Below the pieces are notes generated by a model. It had not been told where the DNA came from and did no database searches. It saw only the letters and a program-made list of their open reading frames with translations. From Bacteroidales bacterium (GTDB lineage: Bacteria > Bacteroidota > Bacteroidia > Bacteroidales > UBA7960): a stretch of DNA of 7,236 nucleotides. The position numbers and the translations under genes were made by a program. How positions within the stretch are numbered: position 1 is the stretch's first letter; each line of letters begins with the position of its first letter. Below, in pieces: positions 1 to 6,684 of the stretch. The stretch spans positions 1 through 7,236 of the forward strand of contig SLOR01000125.1 of the NCBI GenBank assembly GCA_007132395.1, read 5' to 3'.

Positions 1-546
1 AGAAGGTATACCCATTTCAATAATATGGGGCTGGAAGGTGTTAGTGAGGAAATTACAAAACAAGTAATTGAGGGCGATACCATGGCCGGAGAAAACAGAA
101 TCTTTGTGCAAGCCATGTCAAAATTCCGCAGCAAGATAATTCTTCCTTCACCCGAAGAACTGCTGGGTGAAGGAAAAGAAAATGTTGCCATCAACTCTGC
201 AAAGCTTGTTTTACCGGTTGATAAGGACTTTCTTGAGGATACTCTTGCTATTGCCAGTAATCTCGTACTCTTGCACGGCAGTGAAACCGAAGGCGAGTTT
301 CACAACCTACAGGATATTGCGCTGGGATCATCCTATTTTGGTGGTACCCTCAACAGCGAAGGAACAGAATACTACTTTAATATAACACAGCATCTTCAGA
401 TGGTTATTGATGGGCACATACCCAACTTCCCCCTTTACCTCAGGGTTGCCAATTCGCACCAAAATGCGGGAAGAGCTGTTCTGAAAGGTACCGGACGCGA
501 TAATCCTTTGCGACTGGAGATAAAATTTACAGAACCCCTTAAATAA
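1..546 (+). CDS. DUF4270 family protein, C-terminal part (5' end outside window)
   Basis: The reading frame is open from base 1 and ends at TAA 544-546, giving 181 visible residues. Methionines at 25 and 82 are probably internal, because family members are usually over 400 residues long. The visible part contains a beta-rich IFVQAM...KIILP segment (about residues 34-48), an 'INSAKLVLPV' strand, a 'YFGGTL...EYYFNITQHLQMVIDG' block (about residues 112-137) and a terminal 'RAVLKGTG...LRLEIKFTEP' strand. These match what I recall of the DUF4270 C-terminus. DUF4270 proteins are Bacteroidota envelope proteins, often with a lipoprotein signal; that end is not visible here. No biochemical function is established as far as I know. 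The gene stops 18 bases before glmS with no terminator between them, so the two are probably cotranscribed. DUF4270 next to glmS is an arrangement I recall from other Bacteroidota. The family call rests on recall, not on a profile search. Confidence 0.78.
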   Translation, partial: RRYTHFNNMGLEGVSEEITKQVIEGDTMAGENRIFVQAMSKFRSKIILPSPEELLGEGKENVAINSAKLVLPVDKDFLEDTLAIASNLVLLHGSETEGEFHNLQDIALGSSYFGGTLNSEGTEYYFNITQHLQMVIDGHIPNFPLYLRVANSHQNAGRAVLKGTGRDNPLRLEIKFTEPLK

Positions 547-564
547 CTTAAAGGTAATAATATA

Positions 565-2403
565 ATGTGTGGAATAGTTGCATATATGGGGAACCGTCAG
601 GCGTTCCCTATTCTTATCAAAGGGCTGAAGAGACTTGAATACAGAGGATACGACAGCGCCGGTGTGGCTTTGCTTAACAATGACCTGAAGGTTTTCAAAA
701 ACCACGGCAAAGTTTCTGACCTGGAAAATATTCTTCACGACAAAGACCTTTCTGGTAACATAGGTATTGCCCATACACGCTGGGCTACCCACGGAGAACC
801 CAACCAGGTAAATGCCCACCCCCATTACAGTGAATCAAAAAACCTGGCCATCATTCATAATGGCATTATTGAAAATTATGGCAGCCTTAAGGAAGAGCTT
901 ATCAACCGGGGGCACAGCTTCGAAAGCCAAACGGATACTGAAGTACTGATCCATCTCATAGAGGATATCCAGATTAATGAACAGGTGGACCTGCAGGAGG
1001 CTGTGCGCCTGGCATTAAATCATGTGGTAGGTGCTTATGCCATTGTTATCATCGACAGAAATGAACCCAACATGCTCATCGCAGCCAAGAAGGGCAGCCC
1101 GCTGGTTATCGGTGTGGGGAAGGATGAGTTTTTCGTGGCTTCTGATGCAACACCTATCATTGAGTATACCAAGAATGTTGTTTACCTTGATGATGAAGAA
1201 GTTGCTTTCCTGAATCGCAACGGAGAATTGAAGATTAAAACCATCCGTAACAAAGAGAAAACACCCTATGTGCAAAAGCTCGAACTGCAGCTCTCTGCCA
1301 TAGAAAAGGGAGGATATCCTCATTTTATGCTCAAGGAAATTAATGAGCAACCCCGTTCTATTAAAGATTCCATGCGCGGCAGGCTTAATGCTGCCAAAGG
1401 TATTGTTACCCTGGGAGGGATTATTGATTATGAACAAAAATTTGTAAATGCCAACCGCATTATCATTGTGGCCTGTGGTACCTCCTGGCATGCAGCACTG
1501 GTTGGTGAGTATCTGCTTGAGGATCTCACGCGTATTCCTGTGGAAGTAGAATATGCCTCTGAATTCAGATACCGCAATCCTGTCATTTACGAAGACGACA
1601 TTGTAATTGCCATCAGCCAGTCGGGCGAAACGGCCGATACCCTTGCTGCCGTTGAGTTGGCCAAGTCCAAGGGGGCAACAATCCTTGGCGTTTGTAATGT
1701 AGTAGGTTCCTCTATTTCGCGGGTAACACATGCGGGGTCTTATACCCATGCCGGACCCGAAATCGGGGTCGCCTCCACCAAGGCCTTTACAGCGCAGGTT
1801 ACCATTTTGGCCCTCATGGCACTATCCATCGCCGACAAAAAAGGATCTATTTCCAAAGCCCGCTTCTATCAAATGCTTACAGAAATGGAGGCATTACCCC
1901 AAAAGGTAGAAAAAGCCCTGGGTACCAATGAGCAAATCCTGAAGATTGCAAAAGACTTCAAAGATGCCACCAACTTTCTGTACCTGGGAAGAGGCTATAA
2001 CTTCCCCCTTGCTTTAGAGGGTGCATTGAAACTGAAAGAAATCTCCTACATTCATGCGGAAGGATACCCTGCTGCTGAGATGAAACATGGGCCCATTGCC
2101 CTCATCGACGAGAATATGCCCGTGGTGGTAATAGCCACACGCAAGGGTTCGTACGATAAAGTTATTAGCAATATTCAGGAAGTAAAAGCCCGGAAGGGTA
2201 TCATCATCGCTATTGTTTCAGAGGGAGATGCCGTGGTAAGCCAAATGGCAGATTACGTGGTTGAAATACCAGATACCGACGAGGCGTTTGTACCTATTGT
2301 AGCAAGCATTCCGCTGCAGTTGCTTTCCTACCATATTGCTGTACTCAGAGGCTGCAATGTTGACCAGCCAAGGAACCTTGCAAAATCCGTTACCGTAGAG
2401 TAA
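565..2403 (+). CDS. glmS: Glutamine--fructose-6-phosphate aminotransferase (isomerizing)
   Basis: This cytoplasmic enzyme converts fructose-6-phosphate and glutamine to glucosamine-6-phosphate and glutamate, the first committed step towards UDP-GlcNAc for peptidoglycan and lipopolysaccharide. At 612 residues it is the usual full length. The N-terminal class II glutaminase domain (about 1-225) starts MCGIVAY, where Cys2 becomes the N-terminal nucleophile after Met removal. This fixes the start at 565. TRWATHG (71-77), HNGIIENY (98-105) and TDTE (123-126) line the glutamine site. The first SIS domain (about 295-425) carries CGTSWHA (304-310) and SQSGETADT (351-359), which bind sugar phosphate. 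The second (about 465-600) carries the EGALKLKEISYIHAEGY and KHGP segments. The C-terminal tail DQPRNLAKSVTVE with its active-site lysine is intact. The leader is A/T-rich without a clear Shine-Dalgarno site, as is common in Bacteroidota. I see no glmS ribozyme-like leader, and the 18-base gap upstream leaves no room for one. All expected residues are present. Confidence 0.98.
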   Translation: MCGIVAYMGNRQAFPILIKGLKRLEYRGYDSAGVALLNNDLKVFKNHGKVSDLENILHDKDLSGNIGIAHTRWATHGEPNQVNAHPHYSESKNLAIIHNGIIENYGSLKEELINRGHSFESQTDTEVLIHLIEDIQINEQVDLQEAVRLALNHVVGAYAIVIIDRNEPNMLIAAKKGSPLVIGVGKDEFFVASDATPIIEYTKNVVYLDDEEVAFLNRNGELKIKTIRNKEKTPYVQKLELQLSAIEKGGYPHFMLKEINEQPRSIKDSMRGRLNAAKGIVTLGGIIDYEQKFVNANRIIIVACGTSWHAALVGEYLLEDLTRIPVEVEYASEFRYRNPVIYEDDIVIAISQSGETADTLAAVELAKSKGATILGVCNVVGSSISRVTHAGSYTHAGPEIGVASTKAFTAQVTILALMALSIADKKGSISKARFYQMLTEMEALPQKVEKALGTNEQILKIAKDFKDATNFLYLGRGYNFPLALEGALKLKEISYIHAEGYPAAEMKHGPIALIDENMPVVVIATRKGSYDKVISNIQEVKARKGIIIAIVSEGDAVVSQMADYVVEIPDTDEAFVPIVASIPLQLLSYHIAVLRGCNVDQPRNLAKSVTVE

Positions 2404-2426
2404 ACTGATAAAATTATATTATACTG

Positions 2427-2455
2427 AAACCCACACTTGCTGTGGGTTTTTTTAT
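2427..2455 (+). terminator. Rho-independent terminator after glmS
   Basis: A perfect 9-bp stem pairs 2427-2435 (AAACCCACA) with 2441-2449 (TGTGGGTTT) around the loop CTTGC, and the run of seven T at 2447-2453 overlaps the 3' arm. It begins 24 bases after the glmS stop and should end the DUF4270-glmS transcript. The A-rich 5' arm could also give some termination from the other side, but no gene there needs it. Confidence 0.92.
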
Positions 2456-2563
2456 TTATGGCCGATAATAGCAGGAAAGGGTTTTTTTCACTTTGAACCT
2501 GTTTGCCATATTATGAATTCCGGCAAGGGTAATTTCCTGGTTTAAGGTAGCCGGCTTGCTGTG

Positions 2564-2595
2564 TTTCGGATAACTCATTTAAAATAATAACTTTG
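2564..2595 (+). promoter_or_regulatory. Bacteroidota-type -33/-7 promoter for the PfkB kinase
   Basis: TAACTTTG at 2588-2595 matches the phylum's -7 consensus TAnnTTTG exactly. TTTC at 2564-2567 is one mismatch from the -33 element TTTG, and the spacing of 20 bases is normal. Transcription would start near 2600, giving a short A/T-rich leader of about 30 bases before the ATG at 2630. The site lies between the glmS terminator and the kinase start, as expected for an independent transcription unit. No operator-like palindrome was seen around it. Confidence 0.7.
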
Positions 2596-2629
2596 CACCT
2601 TTAATCTTTATTTTTTAATACAGAAAAGC

Positions 2630-3544
2630 ATGAGTTTGTTAGTAATAGGCACTGTTGCCTTTGATGAAGTAGAAACCCCGAGGGGAAAAACAGGAAAAAT
2701 TCTGGGCGGTGCCGGTACTTTTATCGGACTTGCAGCCAGCCATCTGATGGATGATATTCGTATTGTTTCGGTTGTGGGAGGCGATTTCCCGGAAGAACAT
2801 ATGAATTTGCTGAAGAAGCATAACATAGATACACAAGGCATAAAAGTAATACCCGAAGGGAAAACCTTTTTCTGGGCCGGACGCTATCATGAAAACATGA
2901 ATAACAGGGATACCCTGGCCACCGAACTCAATGTGCTGGCCGATTTTGATCCGGTGTTACCCGAAGAATACAAAAACAGCGAGTACCTGATGTTGGGCAA
3001 TCTTACCCCTGCCATACAGAAAAAAGTAATACAACAAATGGCAAAACGCCCTAAGCTGATTTGTATGGATACCATGAACTTCTGGATGGATGTCGCTCTC
3101 GATGATTTGCTCGAGGTGATTACCATGGTAGATGTACTCACCATTAACGACGAAGAGGCACGCCAGCTGTCGGGAGAATACTCCCTGGTAACGGCTGCAC
3201 GCAAAATACTTACCATGGGCCCGCGCTACCTCATCGTGAAAAAGGGCGAACACGGCGCTCTGCTGTTTTATGAAGACAAGATTTTCCATGCTCCTGCCAT
3301 GCCACTGGAGGATGTATTTGACCCCACCGGCGCCGGCGATACCTTTGCCGGAGGATTCATGGGGCAGATTGCACGCAACGGCGATACCGGTTTCGAAAAC
3401 ATGAAAAGAGCACTTATTTACGGCTCGGCACTGGCAAGCTTTACCGTCGAAAAATTCGGAACCGACCGGTTGGTGGAGATTAGCAAAGAGGATATAGCCA
3501 ATCGCCTTGAGGCTTTTGTAAAGTTGACGGCCTTCGAAATTTAA
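2630..3544 (+). CDS. PfkB-family carbohydrate/nucleoside kinase
   Basis: This is a ribokinase-fold kinase of 304 residues, a usual length for the family, predicted to transfer the ATP gamma-phosphate to a sugar or nucleoside hydroxyl in the cytoplasm. The N-terminus reads LLVIGTVAFDEVETPRG (3-19), followed by the first signature region LGGAGTFIGLAASHL (25-39) and VVGGDFP (48-54). The C-terminal signature DPTGAGDTFAGGF (231-243) holds the anion-hole GAGD and the catalytic base Asp237. In the first signature, the Asn common in ribokinases is replaced within GGAGTF. This fits a PfkB subgroup I recall with 'GG(S/A)xT(Y/F)' and the 'ETPxG' N-terminus, usually annotated only as sugar kinase. The substrate (adenosine, ribose, fructose or other) cannot be told from the sequence, and the neighbours give no catabolic context. 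The start at 2630 follows an A-rich leader and leaves the first beta strand complete. No terminator is evident before the next gene. Confidence 0.93.
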   Translation: MSLLVIGTVAFDEVETPRGKTGKILGGAGTFIGLAASHLMDDIRIVSVVGGDFPEEHMNLLKKHNIDTQGIKVIPEGKTFFWAGRYHENMNNRDTLATELNVLADFDPVLPEEYKNSEYLMLGNLTPAIQKKVIQQMAKRPKLICMDTMNFWMDVALDDLLEVITMVDVLTINDEEARQLSGEYSLVTAARKILTMGPRYLIVKKGEHGALLFYEDKIFHAPAMPLEDVFDPTGAGDTFAGGFMGQIARNGDTGFENMKRALIYGSALASFTVEKFGTDRLVEISKEDIANRLEAFVKLTAFEI

Positions 3545-3617
3545 GAATGAAATTGTGAGTACTTATTAGTTTTTTCATATCTTTAGCCACTTTTTTGAAA
3601 TGCCTGAAGGTGTGAGA

Positions 3618-3666
3618 TTCGTTGGGCTTCCCCTTTTTCATTGCGTTGGGCTATCATATTTTTCGC
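3618..3666. repeat. Short imperfect tandem duplication upstream of the EF-G-like gene
   Basis: The 9-mer CGTTGGGCT occurs at 3620-3628 and again at 3644-3652, exactly 24 bases apart. In both copies it is followed within about a dozen bases by a T5C run (ending at 3639 and 3664), so the unit is an imperfect duplication of about 24 bases. It sits 65-115 bases before the downstream ATG. It could be a paired regulator site or a chance duplication; nothing in the sequence decides between these. Confidence 0.4.
3634..3664 (+). promoter_or_regulatory. Weak candidate promoter for the EF-G-like gene
   Basis: TATTTTTC at 3657-3664 is one mismatch from TAnnTTTG, and TTTT at 3634-3637 lies 19 bases upstream as a possible -33 element. 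It would give a leader of about 60 bases before the ATG at 3732. An alternative -7 element, TATCTTTA at 3578-3585, also has one mismatch but has no good -33 partner; it would give a leader of about 140 bases. The 187-base gap after the kinase gene makes a separate promoter likely, but the exact site is uncertain. Confidence 0.3.
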
Positions 3667-3731
3667 AACTAAATCCAAAACATAATCATTCTTGAATTGA
3701 CATATTCCAGTTCATAAAAAATTAGGTAAAA

Positions 3732-5867
3732 ATGAAAGTATATCAAACGAACGAGATTAAGAACATTGCGCTGGTGGGTGGTACCAAATCGGGTAAAACC
3801 ACCCTGGCGGAAGCTATGCTTTTTGAAGGTGGTGTTATTAACCGCAGAGGTTCTGTTGACGACAAAAACTCTGTTTCCGACTACAGGGAAATTGAGCTTG
3901 AGCGTCAGGCATCCGTTTTTTCTACCGTATTGTATTCCGAATTTGCAGGAAAGAAAATCAATATCATTGACACGCCCGGTTTCGACGATTTTATCGGTGA
4001 GGTAATTGCCGCACTGAAAGTTGCGGATACTGCTGTGATGGCTGTAAATGCCCAAAACGGCGTGGAAGTGGGTACTGAAATTGTATGGAGACAAGTTTCG
4101 CGCTTAGAAAAACCTGTGGTATTTGTGCTCAACCAGCTCGACCACGAAAAAGCCAATTTCGAAGAGTGCCTCAGGCAACTCAAAACCCAGTTTGGCGACA
4201 AGGTGATTCCCGCTCAGTTTCCCGTAAATGCAGGCATGGGCTTCGACACCGTAGTTGATGTACTGGAAATGAAGATGTATAAGTTTCCCAAAGACGGCGG
4301 AAAGCCCGAAATTACCGATATCCCCGCTGAGCATCAGGCACAGGCTGAAGAATTGCAAAATGCCATTATTGAAGCTGCCGCCGAAAGTGATGAGGCCCTC
4401 ATGGAAACCTTTTTCGAGAACGGTACCCTTACCGCCGAAGAACTGGCACAGGGACTTGGCAAAGGAATTGCCACCCGTACCATGTTCCCCCTATTCTGCG
4501 TTTCAGCAAAAAACAACCAGGGCGTAAACCGCTTTATGGAGTTTGCAGTCCAGAGCTTGCCCGCTCCAAACGAGGTAATCCGCGAAACCTCCACCGATGG
4601 AAAAGAATTTGAATTAAATGCAGAAAAACAGCCCGTTGCACTCATTTTCAAAACGGCTGTAGAGCAGCACCTTGGCGAAATTTCTTACTTCAAGGTTTAT
4701 GAAGGGACGCTTACCGAAGCCATCGACCTTATCAACAGCAAGACGGATTCGAAAGAAAGATTGTCGCAACTGTTTGCTGTAGCAGGTAAAAACCGTCAGA
4801 AAATTGAAAAGGTAATGCCTGGCGATATTGCTGCCACCATTAAACTGAAAGACAGCCGCACCAACACTACCCTTACTTCATCAAAAAATCAGGATGTGCA
4901 GGTTAGTCCCATCGTATTTCCCGATCCTAAAATTCGTCAGGCTGTAAAGGCTAAGAATACTGCCGATGAAGAAAAACTTGCCGGCGTACTTAAGGAGATG
5001 AACAGCATCGACCCCACACTGCTTTACGAGCACTCCAAGGAGCTTAAGCAGGTAATCCTTTCGGGTCAGGGTGAACTGCACCTCAATGTGGCCAAATGGA
5101 TGATTGAAAACAACAATAAAATTGGCATTGAGTTCTTCTCTCCCCGCATTCCCTACCGCGAAACCATCACCAAGAGTGCTAAGGCTACCTACCGCCACAA
5201 GAAGCAATCGGGTGGTTCGGGTCAGTTTGGTGAAGTACACATGATGATTGAGCCTTACTACGAAGGCATGGCAAACCAAACCGAATTCCCCGTGCGTGGG
5301 CAGGATGTACACGAAATGGACTGGGGCGGTAAACTGATATTCAACAGTTGTATCGTGGGTGGTTCTATCGATGCACGCTTTATGCCTGCCATCCTCAAAG
5401 GTATCATGGAGAAGATGGAAGAAGGACCCCTCACCGGTTCTTATGCACGCGATATCGTGGTAAACGTTTACGACGGTAAGATGCACCCGGTTGACTCCAA
5501 CGAAATTTCCTTCAAGCTTGCCGGGCGTAATGCCTTCCGCGAAGCTTTTAAAAATGCAGGCCCCAAAATCCTTGAACCTATCTACGATGTTGATGTGATG
5601 GTGCCCGAAGATAAAATGGGTGATGTAATGACTGACCTGCAGGGACGTCGTGCTATTATTATGGGTATGGATTCAGAAGGAAACTACCAGAAAATCAAGG
5701 CCAAAGTTCCCCTGGCTGAAATGAATAAGTTCTCTACTACTTTGAGCTCACTTACCAGTGGCCGCGGTATGTACGGAATGAGGTTTGCTGAATATCAGCA
5801 AGTTCCTGCCGATGTTCAGGACAAGCTGCTCAAAGCTTACGAAGCAGAACAGGAAGAAGAAGATTAA
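3732..5867 (+). CDS. EF-G-like translation factor with altered GTPase centre (EF-G2 type)
   Basis: This 711-residue protein has the full EF-G architecture: G domain (about 8-280), domain II (about 297-380), III (about 393-470), IV (about 475-600) and V (about 610-700), so a role on the ribosome in translocation is expected. The P-loop keeps the GxxxxGKT spacing (G16 to T23), but Lys19 replaces the Asp of the usual AHxDAGKT. Switch I 'ERGITI' is replaced by ERQASV (57-62), with Ser at the Thr position. Switch II reads DTPGFDDF (80-87), so Phe84 replaces the catalytic His of DTPGHVDF. G4 is NQLD (134-137) instead of NKMD; SAK (258-260) is kept. Domain IV keeps KQSGGSGQFGEV (491-502) and His585 in GKMHPVDS, at the position implicated in translocation. 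Nucleotide binding is therefore plausible but hydrolysis is doubtful. I recall a second EF-G of Bacteroides (EF-G2) reported to lack GTPase activity; this is probably its homologue, by inference. The A-rich leader supports the start. The acidic C-terminus ends EQEEED. Confidence 0.9.
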   Translation: MKVYQTNEIKNIALVGGTKSGKTTLAEAMLFEGGVINRRGSVDDKNSVSDYREIELERQASVFSTVLYSEFAGKKINIIDTPGFDDFIGEVIAALKVADTAVMAVNAQNGVEVGTEIVWRQVSRLEKPVVFVLNQLDHEKANFEECLRQLKTQFGDKVIPAQFPVNAGMGFDTVVDVLEMKMYKFPKDGGKPEITDIPAEHQAQAEELQNAIIEAAAESDEALMETFFENGTLTAEELAQGLGKGIATRTMFPLFCVSAKNNQGVNRFMEFAVQSLPAPNEVIRETSTDGKEFELNAEKQPVALIFKTAVEQHLGEISYFKVYEGTLTEAIDLINSKTDSKERLSQLFAVAGKNRQKIEKVMPGDIAATIKLKDSRTNTTLTSSKNQDVQVSPIVFPDPKIRQAVKAKNTADEEKLAGVLKEMNSIDPTLLYEHSKELKQVILSGQGELHLNVAKWMIENNNKIGIEFFSPRIPYRETITKSAKATYRHKKQSGGSGQFGEVHMMIEPYYEGMANQTEFPVRGQDVHEMDWGGKLIFNSCIVGGSIDARFMPAILKGIMEKMEEGPLTGSYARDIVVNVYDGKMHPVDSNEISFKLAGRNAFREAFKNAGPKILEPIYDVDVMVPEDKMGDVMTDLQGRRAIIMGMDSEGNYQKIKAKVPLAEMNKFSTTLSSLTSGRGMYGMRFAEYQQVPADVQDKLLKAYEAEQEEED

Positions 5868-5891
5868 TCTTTTTTTGCACCCTTTTGCAAG

Positions 5892-6010
5892 GGGCTGTCT
5901 CAAAAGTTCGCTAAAAACCGGACGCTGAGCTTGTCGAAGCGGGTACCTGATTGAAATACAGGTGTCGTTTCGACAGGCTCAACGACCAGAATAGCGTTTT
6001 GAGACAGCCC
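5892..6010. repeat. Nested inverted repeat, REP- or MITE-like
   Basis: The outer arms GGGCTGTCTCAAAA (5892-5905) and TTTTGAGACAGCCC (5997-6010) are perfect 14-bp inverted repeats. After a 3-base bulge, CGCT 5909-5912 pairs with AGCG 5993-5996. A second palindrome pairs 5923-5941 with 5966-5984 (16 of 19 Watson-Crick plus two G-U pairs, core TGAGCTTGTCGAA / TTCGACAGGCTCA). An inner ACCTG/CAGGT stem (5945-5949 with 5959-5963) closes a 9-base loop. The core resembles dispersed intergenic palindromes I recall from many bacterial genomes, and the outer arms resemble insertion-sequence ends. No open reading frame of note lies inside and no clear target duplication flanks it. A small hairpin, CCCTT-TTGC-AAGGG (5880-5893), overlaps the left edge. 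It sits between two convergent genes. Confidence 0.75.
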
Positions 6011-6017
6011 TTTTTTT
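5892..6017 (+). terminator. Probable terminator of the EF-G-like gene formed by the inverted repeat
   Basis: The long stem described for 5892-6010 is followed directly by seven T (6011-6017), so an RNA from the EF-G-like gene would fold into a strong hairpin with a U tract. It starts 24 bases after the stop codon. In the other direction only two A precede the left arm, so termination of the convergent gene is less certain. The stem is much longer than a typical terminator, which suggests a repeat element used as one. Confidence 0.6.
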
Positions 6018-6052
6018 CGTGAGTAAAAGTTGATGCAACAGCAATCATCCGG

Positions 6053-6610
6053 TTACTCCACGTGGCCCCAGTTTTCTTTTTTGGCGATGCGGTAAATGGT
6101 GGTTTCTGATACGTTGAACTGCCGGGCCAGGATTTTGACACGGGTATTGCCCCGCTGCAGCTTGCGCTTGAGCTGCATAACTTCGGTAACCCTTAGCTTT
6201 TTGCCATCGCTCGCCCGGTTCTTCTCCTGGGCCAGCTTGCGCCCCTGCTTCACGGCCGGGCTGTTGCGGTTATGCTCAAGCATCTCTTCACGGCTAACCC
6301 ACTTAAGGTTGCTTACATGGGGCACCTGGTGGTTGTGGTTGAGGAAAATAACATGATCCTGCCCGGGGTGGCGCTCAAGGAAATGCTCTGCCACCAGGCG
6401 GTGGATATACGCTACCCTGTTTTTGATTTTCCCCTCCGGGGAATATTCACGATAGTTTACGGCTTTGTAGCCATTTTTCACATTCCCCTTAAGTATCTTT
6501 CCCCTGGAAATGTCATCATCAAAACTTTTTATACGCCCATAGCTCGAAACAGCATAACGCTGCCCCGATTTTCCACCCAGGTTAATCTCTGCCCATTGTT
6601 CTGCAAACAT
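6053..6610 (-). CDS. NUMOD4/HNH-like protein with C-terminal helix-turn-helix
   Basis: This protein has 185 residues. The N-terminus matches a NUMOD4 motif, a DNA-binding module of homing-type endonucleases: W6 and I9, then YAVSSYGRIKSF (19-30). An HNH_3-like segment follows: YIHRLVAEHFL (68-78), HVIFLNHNHQVPHVSNLKWVS (86-106) and a downstream EEMLEH (108-113). The alpha-helical tail ARQFNVSETTIYRIAKKENW (162-181) looks like a helix-turn-helix. In the usual 'vnHiDgNk.NN..NL.W' core, the metal-binding His appears replaced by Phe89, with nearby His92 and His94 as possible substitutes, so nuclease activity is uncertain; a DNA-binding protein without cleavage is an alternative. The ATG at 6610 leaves the NUMOD4 motif complete; its leader is A/T-rich with no clear promoter. 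No intron, intein or target gene is evident around it. It is convergent with the EF-G-like gene and lies 74 bases downstream of the TPR-like gene on the same strand, so cotranscription is possible. Confidence 0.75.
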   Translation of the reverse strand: MFAEQWAEINLGGKSGQRYAVSSYGRIKSFDDDISRGKILKGNVKNGYKAVNYREYSPEGKIKNRVAYIHRLVAEHFLERHPGQDHVIFLNHNHQVPHVSNLKWVSREEMLEHNRNSPAVKQGRKLAQEKNRASDGKKLRVTEVMQLKRKLQRGNTRVKILARQFNVSETTIYRIAKKENWGHVE

Positions 6611-6684
6611 ATATAGCTACTTTCAGGTTTTTTTAACTGGCCGGCCTGACAAAGCCGCAATTCCGTGCAACTGTATGGGGCTTT

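Noticed and set aside
547..564. Possible glmS ribozyme or riboswitch upstream of glmS
   Set aside because: Only 18 bases separate the genes, far too few for such an RNA.
328..825. 165-codon open frame on the - strand across the DUF4270/glmS junction
   Set aside because: It overlaps glmS, whose motifs are complete, and its translation shows no recognisable domain.
1015..1749. 244-codon open frame on the - strand inside glmS
   Set aside because: It lies wholly antisense to conserved glmS sequence and shows no family features.
2458..2496. Possible 12-residue peptide frame (MADNSRKGFFSL) after the glmS terminator
   Set aside because: It is too short to support, has no ribosome-binding or promoter signal, and lies just behind a terminator.
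6096..6616. Open frames on the + strand opposite the NUMOD4/HNH-like gene
   Set aside because: They are antisense shadows; the - strand frame has clear NUMOD4/HNH motifs and the + strand translations have none.
6639..6646. 8-bp palindrome GGCCGGCC between the two - strand genes
   Set aside because: It is short, has no matching flanks and no second copy in the window; it could be chance.
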